NCBI GenBank assembly: GCA_003213615.1 | Contig: QCMQ01000005.1 | Coordinates: forward strand, 1-64,000 | DNA: 64,000 bases | Direction: 5' to 3' | From: Pelagibacteraceae bacterium AG-422-D23 | GTDB taxonomy: Bacteria > Pseudomonadota > Alphaproteobacteria > Pelagibacterales > Pelagibacteraceae | In this document: piece by piece, positions 27,078-34,538 of the stretch | Layout: each line of letters starts with the position of its first letter | How positions within the stretch are numbered: position 1 is the stretch's first letter | Made by a program: the position numbers and the translations under genes | The notes under the pieces: generated by a model | What the model was told of the DNA's origin: nothing | Seen by the model: only the letters and a program-made list of their open reading frames with translations | The model's database searches: none

Positions 27078-28117
27078 TAGTATTTAATTTCCTTATTCAC
27101 TTTTTTTAGAGATTTATCTGTACCATGATGGAAATGTTTGCTCATATCAGGCATATATTTCATTGAAATTGGTTTTTTTCCAATTGCAACTGACATTTCT
27201 CTTACGTGATGTGCTTCTGCTCCACAACATATACCAATAAAATTTATTTTATTCTGAACGCACTCTTTTGCAAACTCTGCCATTTCAAATCTGTTACAAA
27301 ACAAATTATCTAAAGCTACTGGGAATGCATTTCCCCCTGGAATACAATTGCAACCATGATCAGTTATATTTAAGAAACCAGGTTCTTCTTCAGTAGTTCT
27401 ATAAGGAACAGGAAGTCCAGCAACATGACATGAAACTTTTTCTCTAACCTTTTTTAATAATTTCATTGTCATTTCAGGTCCTCGATAACAATTTAAACCA
27501 ACTACATCTGCACCTAAATCTTCCATCATTTTGCAAGCATCTTCAGCAGTGTGGCCTTCTCTAGTTTTGTCTCCTCTAGGAATAGCAAAATTACAAACTG
27601 CAATAAGACCTGCATCCTTGATAGCTTTTAATGCTATCTTCATTTCTTCTGTCCAATTTATGGTTTCTGCAATTACAAAATCAACACCGGCTTCTTTTGC
27701 CCAAGCTATCTGTTCTTCATACATTTGTTGACATTGTTTATGAGTATTAGCATCACCAGGATCAAATACGTTTGTATTGGCTACATCTCCACAAACCATT
27801 AAATCTAAATCTTTAAATTCATTCGCAGCATCTTTCGCTATCTTAAGAGCATTTTTTTGAAGTGGCTCTAACATGTCTTCTTTACCTATAATTCTCAGTT
27901 TTTCTCTATGCCCATAATAAGTAAATGCTTGAACAACATCAGATCCCGCACGAATAAACTCCCTATGTAATTGAGTTACTACCTCCGGATGTTCTAAAAC
28001 TACTTCTGGAACAAACGGACCTGCTGATAAATATCCTCTTCTTTCCATTGCAAAAAGATATCCTTCAGCACACATTATTGGACCCTCATTCAATCTAGAA
28101 ATAAGATCTTTTTTCAT
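27077..28117 (-). CDS. bhmT: Betaine-homocysteine S-methyltransferase
   Basis: A 346-residue zinc methyltransferase that moves a methyl group from glycine betaine to homocysteine, giving dimethylglycine and methionine. The zinc cysteines fit VGLNCYRG (Cys210) and GICCGAE (Cys297, Cys298). DVVQAFTYYGH near residue 60 and the NCIPGGNAFPVALDN segment near 257-271 match the family. It is followed by the dehydrogenase expected to use dimethylglycine (one-base overlap) and preceded by a Rieske oxygenase gene 11 bp away. In streamlined SAR11 cells this is a route to methionine that bypasses B12. Confidence 0.9.
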   Translation of the reverse strand: MKKDLISRLNEGPIMCAEGYLFAMERRGYLSAGPFVPEVVLEHPEVVTQLHREFIRAGSDVVQAFTYYGHREKLRIIGKEDMLEPLQKNALKIAKDAANEFKDLDLMVCGDVANTNVFDPGDANTHKQCQQMYEEQIAWAKEAGVDFVIAETINWTEEMKIALKAIKDAGLIAVCNFAIPRGDKTREGHTAEDACKMMEDLGADVVGLNCYRGPEMTMKLLKKVREKVSCHVAGLPVPYRTTEEEPGFLNITDHGCNCIPGGNAFPVALDNLFCNRFEMAEFAKECVQNKINFIGICCGAEAHHVREMSVAIGKKPISMKYMPDMSKHFHHGTDKSLKKVNKEIKY

Positions 28118-28128
28118 AATTTATCCTT

Positions 28129-29307
28129 TCATTTCATTATATTGTTTGCAACCCATTTGTGGAAATGATGGGTGGGATTATCCATCACAGGTGAAAAATT
28201 TCCCCCATTATAAGATGGCGATTTTCTGCCATCCTGCATTCCCTCAATTATATTTAAATCTTCACTTTGAACTCCTTTCCAAAGTTCAAAGTTTTGTTTT
28301 CTAAGTGATTTAAATTTTTTCGAATTTGCTGCTTCATTACCAACATAATAAATTTCCATATGTTCTTTTGTATATTCATTATTTACTGGTTCTAGCCAGT
28401 AAGCATAAAAATGATCTTTATGAATTCCAAGCATTACATTTGGGAAAAGGGCAACATATTCTGCAATATGTTCTTGATCATTTGGCCAATTTGGGAATGT
28501 TGGAAATTTTAAGTTACTTTTAAACCTTGGGTTATAAACTATAGTACCTTGGCCAGCAAAACGGTTAGGTAAACCTTGAATATGATAATGATCATCAATT
28601 TTTGAGTAAGAGTTCAATCCAGGATGAACCCAGGGTAGATGATAACTTTCACAATAATTTTCTATTGCAAATTTCCAATTACATTTAGCATTTAAATTAA
28701 AATAACCATAATCTTTTGAATAAACAATTAAGTCTCTATCTTTTATCGGCCAGAATTTTTTCCATCTGTCACTTAAAGGTTTAATGTATTTTTCAAAATT
28801 GATTTCATTGTTGTTTAAATTTACAAAAATTAAATCTAACCAAACATGAGATCTAACTTCCTTAAGCCCACTTTTTGATTTATTAAATTTATTACAATTA
28901 TGTTTATTCATTCCACCAATATGAGGTGTGGCTATTAACTTGCCGCTCATGTCATATGACCAAGAATGATAAGGGCATCTTATTACATTCTTAATTTTAC
29001 ATTTTTCTTGAAGAATCTTAAAACCTCGATGACTACAAACATTATGAAAAACTTTAATTTTATTATTTTTATCTCTCAATATAATTAATGGAATTCCTAG
29101 CAAATCAAATGGTTTGGCGTCTCCAATATTTGGTAAGGAACTACCAACACCAATTACGACCCATTTATTTTCAAAAATTTTTTTTCTCTCAATAGTTAAA
29201 TAATCTGGATTGGTGTAACACTCATTTGGTAAGCCATGAGCTTTATCAATATTTTTATTTACAACTTTTATTTTTTTTAAATCAACTATTTGAGATAACT
29301 TTTTCAT
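28129..29307 (-). CDS. Rieske-type oxygenase, probable quaternary-ammonium monooxygenase
   Basis: A 392-residue Rieske non-haem iron oxygenase alpha subunit. The Rieske cluster ligands are Cys91/His93 (CSHRG) and Cys111/His114 (CPYHSW). The mononuclear iron site is in NYCESYHLPWVH, giving His223 and His228, with Glu220 where most ring-hydroxylating enzymes have the bridging Asp. A bridging Glu is known from carnitine oxygenase CntA. That and position before bhmT point to demethylation or cleavage of a betaine, such as the GbcA reaction. No reductase partner is adjacent. Substrate is inferred, not shown. Confidence 0.75.
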   Translation of the reverse strand: MKKLSQIVDLKKIKVVNKNIDKAHGLPNECYTNPDYLTIERKKIFENKWVVIGVGSSLPNIGDAKPFDLLGIPLIILRDKNNKIKVFHNVCSHRGFKILQEKCKIKNVIRCPYHSWSYDMSGKLIATPHIGGMNKHNCNKFNKSKSGLKEVRSHVWLDLIFVNLNNNEINFEKYIKPLSDRWKKFWPIKDRDLIVYSKDYGYFNLNAKCNWKFAIENYCESYHLPWVHPGLNSYSKIDDHYHIQGLPNRFAGQGTIVYNPRFKSNLKFPTFPNWPNDQEHIAEYVALFPNVMLGIHKDHFYAYWLEPVNNEYTKEHMEIYYVGNEAANSKKFKSLRKQNFELWKGVQSEDLNIIEGMQDGRKSPSYNGGNFSPVMDNPTHHFHKWVANNIMK

Positions 29308-29309
29308 TT

Positions 29310-29340
29310 CAACTTTTATTAAACCTCCTTGTTTAAGTTG
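29310..29340 (-). promoter_or_regulatory. Hairpin enclosing the Rieske gene ribosome binding site
   Basis: On the minus transcript GGAGG (29328-29324) is the only strong Shine-Dalgarno match before the ATG at 29307, but it is 16 bases away, longer than usual. CAACTT (29340-29335) and AAGTTG (29315-29310) flank it as a six-base stem. Folding would either hide the site or shorten its distance to the start. Seen in sequence; the regulatory meaning is uncertain. Confidence 0.35.
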
Positions 29341-29495
29341 GAATTAATTAAAGCTAAATTTTTACGATTCTCTTATTATGATTTGTTGAAATACAGTCTT
29401 ACAATTTAAAATATAAACAAATTCTTTGAAAAAAAAATTTGCAGAAAATTTCATAGTCAAACATTATCTCCTAATAAATAGTATTTAAAGACAAT

Positions 29496-29524
29496 TTGAC
29501 TTCAACTAAAGGTTGAAAGATATT
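29496..29524 (+). promoter_or_regulatory. Candidate promoter for the quaternary-amine transport operon
   Basis: TTGACT (29496-29501) and GATATT (29519-29524) are 17 bases apart, a reasonable sigma-70-type spacing, about 60 bases before the binding-protein ATG. A short inverted repeat TTCAAC/GTTGAA (29501-29506 and 29512-29517) lies between the boxes and could be an operator. The rest of the 276-bp divergent spacer 29308-29583 shows no recognisable gene or known riboswitch to me. Confidence 0.35.
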
Positions 29525-29583
29525 TGCAATCCTTTCATTGATATGTTGTAGTGTTAAATCGAAAATTAACTAACGGAGATACA

Positions 29584-30594
29584 ATGAAAAAATTAAAAAC
29601 AATTCTATTTTCCGCGCTTTTAGCATTCGGCATGACTTCTTTTGCAAATGCTTGTGGAAAATTAGTTATAGCCGAACAAAACTGGGCATCTGCCGAGTTA
29701 ATGGCAAACGTTGATAAAATCATCCTCGAAGAAGGATATGGATGTGACGTAGAATTAGTGCCTGGTGCTACTATGCCTACTTTTACATCTATGAATGATA
29801 AAGGAACACCTGACATGAACCCTGAGCAATGGGCGAATGCGGTTTATACTCCTTTAAAAAAAGCGGTAAGTGAAAAAAGATTAATTATTGCAAATAAAGC
29901 TCCAATTACAGGTCTAGGAGAAGGTTGGTGGTTAAATCCAGCAGCTTTAAAAAAACATCCAGAACTTAAAGGAATGACAGCTGTTCAAATTTTAGAACGT
30001 CCAGATTTATTTCCTGATAAAGAAGACTCATCAAAAGGTGCTTTCATGGGATGTCCAGCAGGTTGGGGATGTCAATTAGCTAATGCAAATTTGTACAGAG
30101 CATTTGAAATGGAAAAAAAAGGTTGGAAACTTATTGATCCAGGTTCAGCTGCAGGTTTAGATGGTTCAATTGCTAAAGCATCAGATTCTGGTGAGCCGTG
30201 GTTTGGATATTACTGGAATCCTACATCAATGGTTGGAAAATATAATTTACAGCCAGTTGATTTTGGTGTTCCTTTTGCAGGTAGAGATAATTGGGACAAT
30301 TGTATTACTCTTGCAGAACAAGATTGTGCAAATCCAAAGCCAACAGCTTGGACAAAATCTGAAGTAAACTCAATTGTAAGTGCTAACTTTGCAAAAACTG
30401 GTGGAAAAGATGTACTTAAATATGTTGAAAGTAGAACTTTCCCAGGCACAGTGATGAATGGAATGTTAGTTTACATGGCTGACAACCAAGCAAAAGGTTC
30501 TGATGCTGCTGTTGAGTTTTTAATAAAGCATGAAGATATTTGGACTAAGTGGGTATCTTCAGATGCTGCAAAAAAAATCAAAAAAAGTTTATAA
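29584..30594 (+). CDS. Periplasmic quaternary-amine/TMAO-type substrate-binding protein
   Basis: A binding protein of 336 residues from ATG 29584, preceded by GGAG; the longer open frame from 29551 lacks a ribosome site. A signal peptide (MKKLKTILFSALLAFG) ends near ANA before Cys. The mature part follows the OpuAC fold with EGYGCDVEL, GEGWWLNPAALKKHPEL, CPAGWGCQ and PWFGYYWNPTSM, a tryptophan-rich set used for cation-pi binding of methylated ammonium groups. These motifs resemble TmoX-type TMAO and glycine betaine receptors. A hairpin follows the stop, then the permease gene. The exact ligand (TMAO, betaine, DMSP) is not decided by sequence. Confidence 0.82.
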   Translation: MKKLKTILFSALLAFGMTSFANACGKLVIAEQNWASAELMANVDKIILEEGYGCDVELVPGATMPTFTSMNDKGTPDMNPEQWANAVYTPLKKAVSEKRLIIANKAPITGLGEGWWLNPAALKKHPELKGMTAVQILERPDLFPDKEDSSKGAFMGCPAGWGCQLANANLYRAFEMEKKGWKLIDPGSAAGLDGSIAKASDSGEPWFGYYWNPTSMVGKYNLQPVDFGVPFAGRDNWDNCITLAEQDCANPKPTAWTKSEVNSIVSANFAKTGGKDVLKYVESRTFPGTVMNGMLVYMADNQAKGSDAAVEFLIKHEDIWTKWVSSDAAKKIKKSL

Positions 30595-30605
30595 TTAACT
30601 TTTAA

Positions 30606-30634
30606 TTACGAGCCTATTTAATATAGGCTCGTAA
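30606..30634 (+). terminator. Stem-loop between binding protein and permease genes
   Basis: A ten-base perfect stem ACGAGCCTAT / ATAGGCTCGT (30608-30617 and 30623-30632), extendable by two A-T pairs, with loop TTAAT. No long T-run follows, only TAAAATTT, so it is likely a partial terminator or mRNA-stabilising element that lets the binding protein be made in excess over the permease that starts 13 bases later. Confidence 0.65.
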
Positions 30635-30646
30635 AATTTAATATTT

Positions 30647-31531
30647 ATGGAATTTTTTACTGAATTTCCAGAAATGGGAAGAAGATCCCAAATGGAGCTA
30701 AGAAAAGGTATAGACTTAGCTTTTAGAAATTTTTCAAAAGAATATGGAGACAACATAGAGGCATTTTTTGATCCATTATTATTTTTTTTAGTATCATTAG
30801 AAAAATTATTATTATCTACACCATGGATAATAATTATTGCAGTAATTTGTGGATTAGCATGGCTGGGTTCAAAAAGTTGGAAATTAGTTACAGGAAGTGC
30901 AATTGCTTTTTTATTAATTGGTTATTTTGGAATGTGGGAAGATTGTATGGCAACAGTTGCAATTATTACTGTATGTACAATCATTTGTATTGTTATTGGT
31001 ATTCCAATAGGAATTGTAATGGCTAGATCCTCTAGAGCAGAAAAAACAATACTTCCTGTTTTGGATATGATGCAAACAATACCAAGTTTTGTTTATTTGA
31101 TACCAATTTTAATGTTGTTAGGTATAGGAAAGGTTCCAGGATTAATCGCTGTTTGTGTTTATGCAGTTCCTCCAATTATTAGATTAACTAATTTAGGTAT
31201 TAGAGAAGTAGATAAAGAGACTTTGGAGGCTAGTGAAGCTTTTGGAGCAACTACAACTCAAAAATTAAAATCTGTTCAAATTCCACTAGCTTTACCCACT
31301 GTTTTTGCTGGTGTAAACCAAACCATAATGATGGCCTTAGCTATGGTGGTTATTGCTTCTATGATAGGCGTAAAAGGTCTGGGTGTGCCAATATTAAGAG
31401 CTGTTTCTAACCAATATTTAGCTCTTGGTATGATGAATGGATTAGCAATAGTTGCTCTCGCAATTGTCTTTGATAGGGTCACTCAAGAATATGGAAGAAG
31501 GATCCAAAAGCATAGAGGCCAGATAAAATAA
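30647..31531 (+). CDS. ProW/OpuAB-type ABC permease
   Basis: A 294-residue permease for quaternary amines. After a soluble N-terminal tail (about residues 1-40) there are six hydrophobic segments, and the EAA loop appears as EASEAFGATTTQKLKSVQIPLALPTVFAG near residues 193-221. MMQTIPSFVYLIPILMLLGIGKVPG (about 141-165) is also typical of ProW. The gene has no clear Shine-Dalgarno site. No ATPase gene follows; the next genes encode a MetF-like protein and a DmdA-like protein. The ATPase may come from elsewhere, for example the one at 57749. Confidence 0.88.
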   Translation: MEFFTEFPEMGRRSQMELRKGIDLAFRNFSKEYGDNIEAFFDPLLFFLVSLEKLLLSTPWIIIIAVICGLAWLGSKSWKLVTGSAIAFLLIGYFGMWEDCMATVAIITVCTIICIVIGIPIGIVMARSSRAEKTILPVLDMMQTIPSFVYLIPILMLLGIGKVPGLIAVCVYAVPPIIRLTNLGIREVDKETLEASEAFGATTTQKLKSVQIPLALPTVFAGVNQTIMMALAMVVIASMIGVKGLGVPILRAVSNQYLALGMMNGLAIVALAIVFDRVTQEYGRRIQKHRGQIK

Positions 31532-31593
31532 TTGATTATTTGTTGCATCGAATTTTCTAGACTCATATTTCAAAATAAATAAATATCCTAACT

Positions 31594-32322
31594 ATGAATT
31601 TTTCATTGGAAATAGGACCTAAAACAGAGGTTGATACAGTTCCAGCATTGTCTGATGTTTACATTACAATGCTACCTGGAGGTGATTACAGAGAAACTGC
31701 TGATAAAGCAGTAGAGCTTGTAAAAAAAGGATTTAACCCTGTACCTCATTTTCCTGCTAGATCAATGCATGATGAAAAAGAACTTAAAGATTATGTTTCT
31801 AGATGCAAAGATGGAGGAGTAAAGCAAGCCTTAATTATTGGAGGTGGAAGAGAACCGGCAGGTAAGTTTGATAGTTCCTTTCAACTTTTAGAGACAGGTT
31901 ATTTTGAAAAAATGAAAATAGGAATTGCTGGACATCCCGAGGGGAGTCCTGATATATCCGACTCAGATTTAGAAAAAGCTATGATAGATAAAAAGCCTTA
32001 CGCTGATTATATTGTAACACAGTGGTTACTTGATCCTCAGCCTATTATAGATTTTATTTCTAAGCAAAGCGTACCAGTGCATGTGGGAATTACTGGGCCA
32101 TTAAAAATATCTAGCCTAATTAAATTTGCTAATATTGTTGGTGCAAAAAATTCCTTAAACTTTCTTAAATCTAATTTTAGTAAGGCATTGGATTTATTGA
32201 AACCTAAAGACCCTAATGATTTAATTGGGAAAGTTAAATCGCACACTGATAACTTCCACATTTATACATTCGGCGGCTTGAAGGAAACTAACAAGTGGTT
32301 GAAGGAGAATAGTTATGTCTAA
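31594..32322 (+). CDS. MetF-like methylenetetrahydrofolate reductase family protein
   Basis: A 242-residue TIM-barrel protein related to methylenetetrahydrofolate reductase but shorter than the usual 280-300 residues. It begins NFSLEIGPKTE, where canonical MetF has FSFEFFPPKT. FNPVPHFPARSM near residue 49 and LIIGGGREPAG near 86 match the folate and flavin regions, and IAGHPEGSPDIS near 110 is conserved. It overlaps the DmdA-like gene by 8 bp. DmdA-type demethylases release 5-methyl-THF, so this protein may oxidise it to 5,10-methylene-THF; direction of reaction is inferred. Confidence 0.75.
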   Translation: MNFSLEIGPKTEVDTVPALSDVYITMLPGGDYRETADKAVELVKKGFNPVPHFPARSMHDEKELKDYVSRCKDGGVKQALIIGGGREPAGKFDSSFQLLETGYFEKMKIGIAGHPEGSPDISDSDLEKAMIDKKPYADYIVTQWLLDPQPIIDFISKQSVPVHVGITGPLKISSLIKFANIVGAKNSLNFLKSNFSKALDLLKPKDPNDLIGKVKSHTDNFHIYTFGGLKETNKWLKENSYV

Positions 32323-33673
32323 AGAATTTGACTATACTAAAGTACAACATGTTACTTCTGTTGATCAATCTGATAGAGAAGTACCATACAATTTAAGACA
32401 AAGTGGGCCAACTAAAGTTGAATTATTAATTTCAACAAGGGTAAGAAAGTCACCTTATTGGCATTTATCAATGCAGGCAGGTTGTTGGAGAGCAACTGTA
32501 TACAATCGAATTTATCACCCAAGAGGTTATGTAAAACCTGAAGATGGTGGAGCAATGGTTGAATACGATGCTATCGTAAACCATGTAACAATGTGGAATG
32601 TAGCTGTTGAAAGACAAATAAGAGTTAAAGGTCCTGATGCAGAAAAGTTTACTGACTACGTTATAACTAGAGATGCAACAAAAATTTCTCCTATGAGAGC
32701 AAGATATGTAATCTTGTGTAATGCTTACGGAGGAGTTTTAAATGATCCAATTCTTTTAAGAATTTCAGAAGATGAATTTTGGTTTTCATTATCAGACTCT
32801 GATATTGGAATGTATTTACAAGGTGTAAATGCAGATGGAAGATTTAATTGTACAATTGAAGAAATTGATGCATGTCCAGTACAAATTCAAGGTCCGAAAT
32901 CAAAAGCTTTAATGAAAGATCTTTGTGGAGATCAAGTTGATTTTGATAATATGCCTTTCTATGGATTAGCAGAGGCAAAAATTGGTGGAAGAAGTTGTGT
33001 GATTTCTCAATCTGGTTTTTCAGGAGAAGCTGGTTATGAGATATATTTAAGAAATGCAACTTTATATGCTGAAGATATGTGGAATGCAGTGTTGGATGCA
33101 GGAAAAAAACATAACCTAATGGTTATTGCGCCTGCACACCATAGAAGAATACAAGCAGGTATTCTTTCTTGGGGGCAAGACATGGATCAACAGCATAATC
33201 CGTTTCAATGTAATTTAGGTTATCAAGTTTCATTATCTGGTAAAGGTGAATGGAATAAAAAGGCTGACTATGTTGGTAAAGCTGCTTTAGAGAAAATGAA
33301 TGCAGATATAAAAGCTGGTCAAAAACCATACAAACTTCAATTAGTTGGAATGGAGTTGGGTGGTAAACCTATTGATGATTATGCGCCTGATTTTTGGTTG
33401 GTATCGCCAGAAAGTGGTGGAGATCCAGTTGGATTTGTTACTTCACCATGGTGGCATCCAGAAAAGAAAACTAATATTGCAATGGGTTATGTTCCATTTG
33501 ATGGAACTTTAAATCCTAATGGATTTCCAAAAGGAAAAGTTGGAACTAAGTTTAAAGTTCATCTTCCTGAAAAATACTCAGACACTCCAGGAACACCTGT
33601 AGATGCTGTAGTTGTGGATATACCATTCAAAGAGTCTTTTAACGCAAATACAAGAGAAGTTGTAAAAGGCTAA
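32315..33673 (+). CDS. DmdA-like GcvT-family demethylase
   Basis: A 452-residue GcvT-fold protein close to DMSP demethylase DmdA but about 80 residues longer. MWNVAVERQIRVKGPDAEKF (residues 93-112), GGVLNDPILLRISEDEFWFSLSDSD and VQIQGPKSKALM are the DmdA-like blocks. Both ends are extended. Neighbours are a binding protein, permease and MetF-like protein, suggesting the operon imports a methylated compound, moves its methyl group to tetrahydrofolate and oxidises the methyl-THF. Substrate may be DMSP, a betaine or another sulfonium or ammonium compound. A strong terminator follows. Confidence 0.75.
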   Translation: MSKEFDYTKVQHVTSVDQSDREVPYNLRQSGPTKVELLISTRVRKSPYWHLSMQAGCWRATVYNRIYHPRGYVKPEDGGAMVEYDAIVNHVTMWNVAVERQIRVKGPDAEKFTDYVITRDATKISPMRARYVILCNAYGGVLNDPILLRISEDEFWFSLSDSDIGMYLQGVNADGRFNCTIEEIDACPVQIQGPKSKALMKDLCGDQVDFDNMPFYGLAEAKIGGRSCVISQSGFSGEAGYEIYLRNATLYAEDMWNAVLDAGKKHNLMVIAPAHHRRIQAGILSWGQDMDQQHNPFQCNLGYQVSLSGKGEWNKKADYVGKAALEKMNADIKAGQKPYKLQLVGMELGGKPIDDYAPDFWLVSPESGGDPVGFVTSPWWHPEKKTNIAMGYVPFDGTLNPNGFPKGKVGTKFKVHLPEKYSDTPGTPVDAVVVDIPFKESFNANTREVVKG

Positions 33674-33684
33674 AATTTACTATG

Positions 33685-33710
33685 GGGGAGCTAATTTCAG
33701 CTCCCCTTTT
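33685..33710 (+). terminator. Rho-independent terminator after the DmdA-like gene
   Basis: GGGGAGCT (33685-33692) pairs with AGCTCCCC (33699-33706) around a six-base loop and is followed by TTTT. This GC-rich stem stands out in AT-rich DNA and closes the operon that begins at 29584. Confidence 0.9.
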
Positions 33711-33718
33711 CAATTCTA

Positions 33719-33829
33719 ATGACCAAAAGTTTTTTAATAGCAGTTTGCATTATTATTGCTATTGCTTTAATAATATTTCCATTAATTGTTTCTTATAAGG
33801 CTCAAAAAAATAAAAATAAAAAAAATTAA
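33719..33829 (+). CDS. 36-residue single-span membrane protein
   Basis: A short ORF beginning ATGACC and ending TAA at 33829. It encodes 36 residues: a start MTKSF, one hydrophobic helix (about residues 5-25) and a Lys/Asn-rich tail (KAQKNKNKKN). Its stop shares one base with the start of the Yip1-like gene (TAATG), the same coupling used throughout the window, which supports it as a real gene. It begins 9 bases after the terminator T-run. I do not recognise a family; a small partner of the next membrane protein is possible. Confidence 0.55.
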   Translation: MTKSFLIAVCIIIAIALIIFPLIVSYKAQKNKNKKN

Positions 33830-34374
33830 TGTTTGCTGAATTTTTAAATATAATTTTTAAGTCAATTAAATTAGACAAAACTCTTTATTCAGATAATAAA
33901 AATTTTGGAGAAGCGTCAATTTACTTTGCTGGGATTATAATGATACTAGATGGTATTGCTGGAGCAGTAGCAGCTAATACCATTATTAAAACAGCTATTG
34001 CAATGTCTGGTCTAACTGCAATAGTTACTTGGCTAATATGGGCGATTTTTATTTTTGTAATTGGAGTTAAATTATTTCCTGATAAGCAAACCAAAGTTTC
34101 ATTCAAAAAAGTTTTAACAGCTGTTGGATTTGCACATGCTCCTGGTTTATTAAGATTTTTTGCGGTCACACCAGATTTAATGATACCAATAATTTTTCTT
34201 ACTCAGTTCTGGATTTTTGCAGGTTTAATAATTTCAACTAAACAAATATTGAGTTTAAAATCTAATTTTAAATCTTTTGGGATTGTACTTTTATCCTTTT
34301 TAATTATTGCATTTTTATCTATCTCATTTGTGATGAGTAGAATGAATATGCTTCCAGTAAGTCAAATCAGTTAA
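33829..34374 (+). CDS. Yip1-family integral membrane protein
   Basis: A 181-residue membrane protein with about five hydrophobic segments and short loops. The arrangement and the VLTAVGFAHAPGLLRFFAV segment near residues 93-111 fit the bacterial Yip1 domain (PF04893). It is coupled to the 36-residue membrane protein upstream by a one-base overlap. Its stop overlaps that of the convergent zinc-ribbon-like small gene. Function unknown. Confidence 0.75.
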   Translation: MFAEFLNIIFKSIKLDKTLYSDNKNFGEASIYFAGIIMILDGIAGAVAANTIIKTAIAMSGLTAIVTWLIWAIFIFVIGVKLFPDKQTKVSFKKVLTAVGFAHAPGLLRFFAVTPDLMIPIIFLTQFWIFAGLIISTKQILSLKSNFKSFGIVLLSFLIIAFLSISFVMSRMNMLPVSQIS

Positions 34375-34538
34375 AGCGGAAAAATAGTCTTAGATATTCT
34401 ACAAGATTTACATAATTTAAACCCAGTAAGAATTAAATTTTGAGTGACACTTTCGTCTTCCTCTTTGCATTCATCACAAATATTGTTTAATTCTTCAGTA
34501 TCTACCTTTAGATTTTTTTCATCTATTTTATCAATCAT
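34371..34538 (-). CDS. 55-residue protein with two CxxC pairs, zinc-ribbon-like
   Basis: An ORF from ATG at 34538 to TAA at 34371 encodes 55 residues with CDEC (residues 21-24) and CKSC (43-46), the spacing of a small zinc ribbon. The start overlaps the end of the DUF3726 gene by 8 bp, as expected for a coupled downstream gene. The gene is too short for ordinary ORF cut-offs. It would be the last member of the cluster of M19-like, 554-residue and DUF3726 proteins. Function unknown; zinc or iron-sulfur binding inferred. Confidence 0.6.
   Translation of the reverse strand: MIDKIDEKNLKVDTEELNNICDECKEEDESVTQNLILTGFKLCKSCRISKTIFPL

Noticed and set aside
29308-29583. Possible SAM-V or other riboswitch in the spacer before the Rieske/bhmT operon
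   Set aside because: SAM-V elements are known upstream of bhmT in Pelagibacter, but I could not find the conserved core or pseudoknot pairing here, and bhmT itself has only an 11-bp gap upstream. A covariance search would decide.
29535-29816. 93-residue minus-strand open frame at the start of the quaternary-amine binding protein
   Set aside because: Overlaps the signal peptide region of a confident gene on the other strand and looks like a complement of coding sequence.
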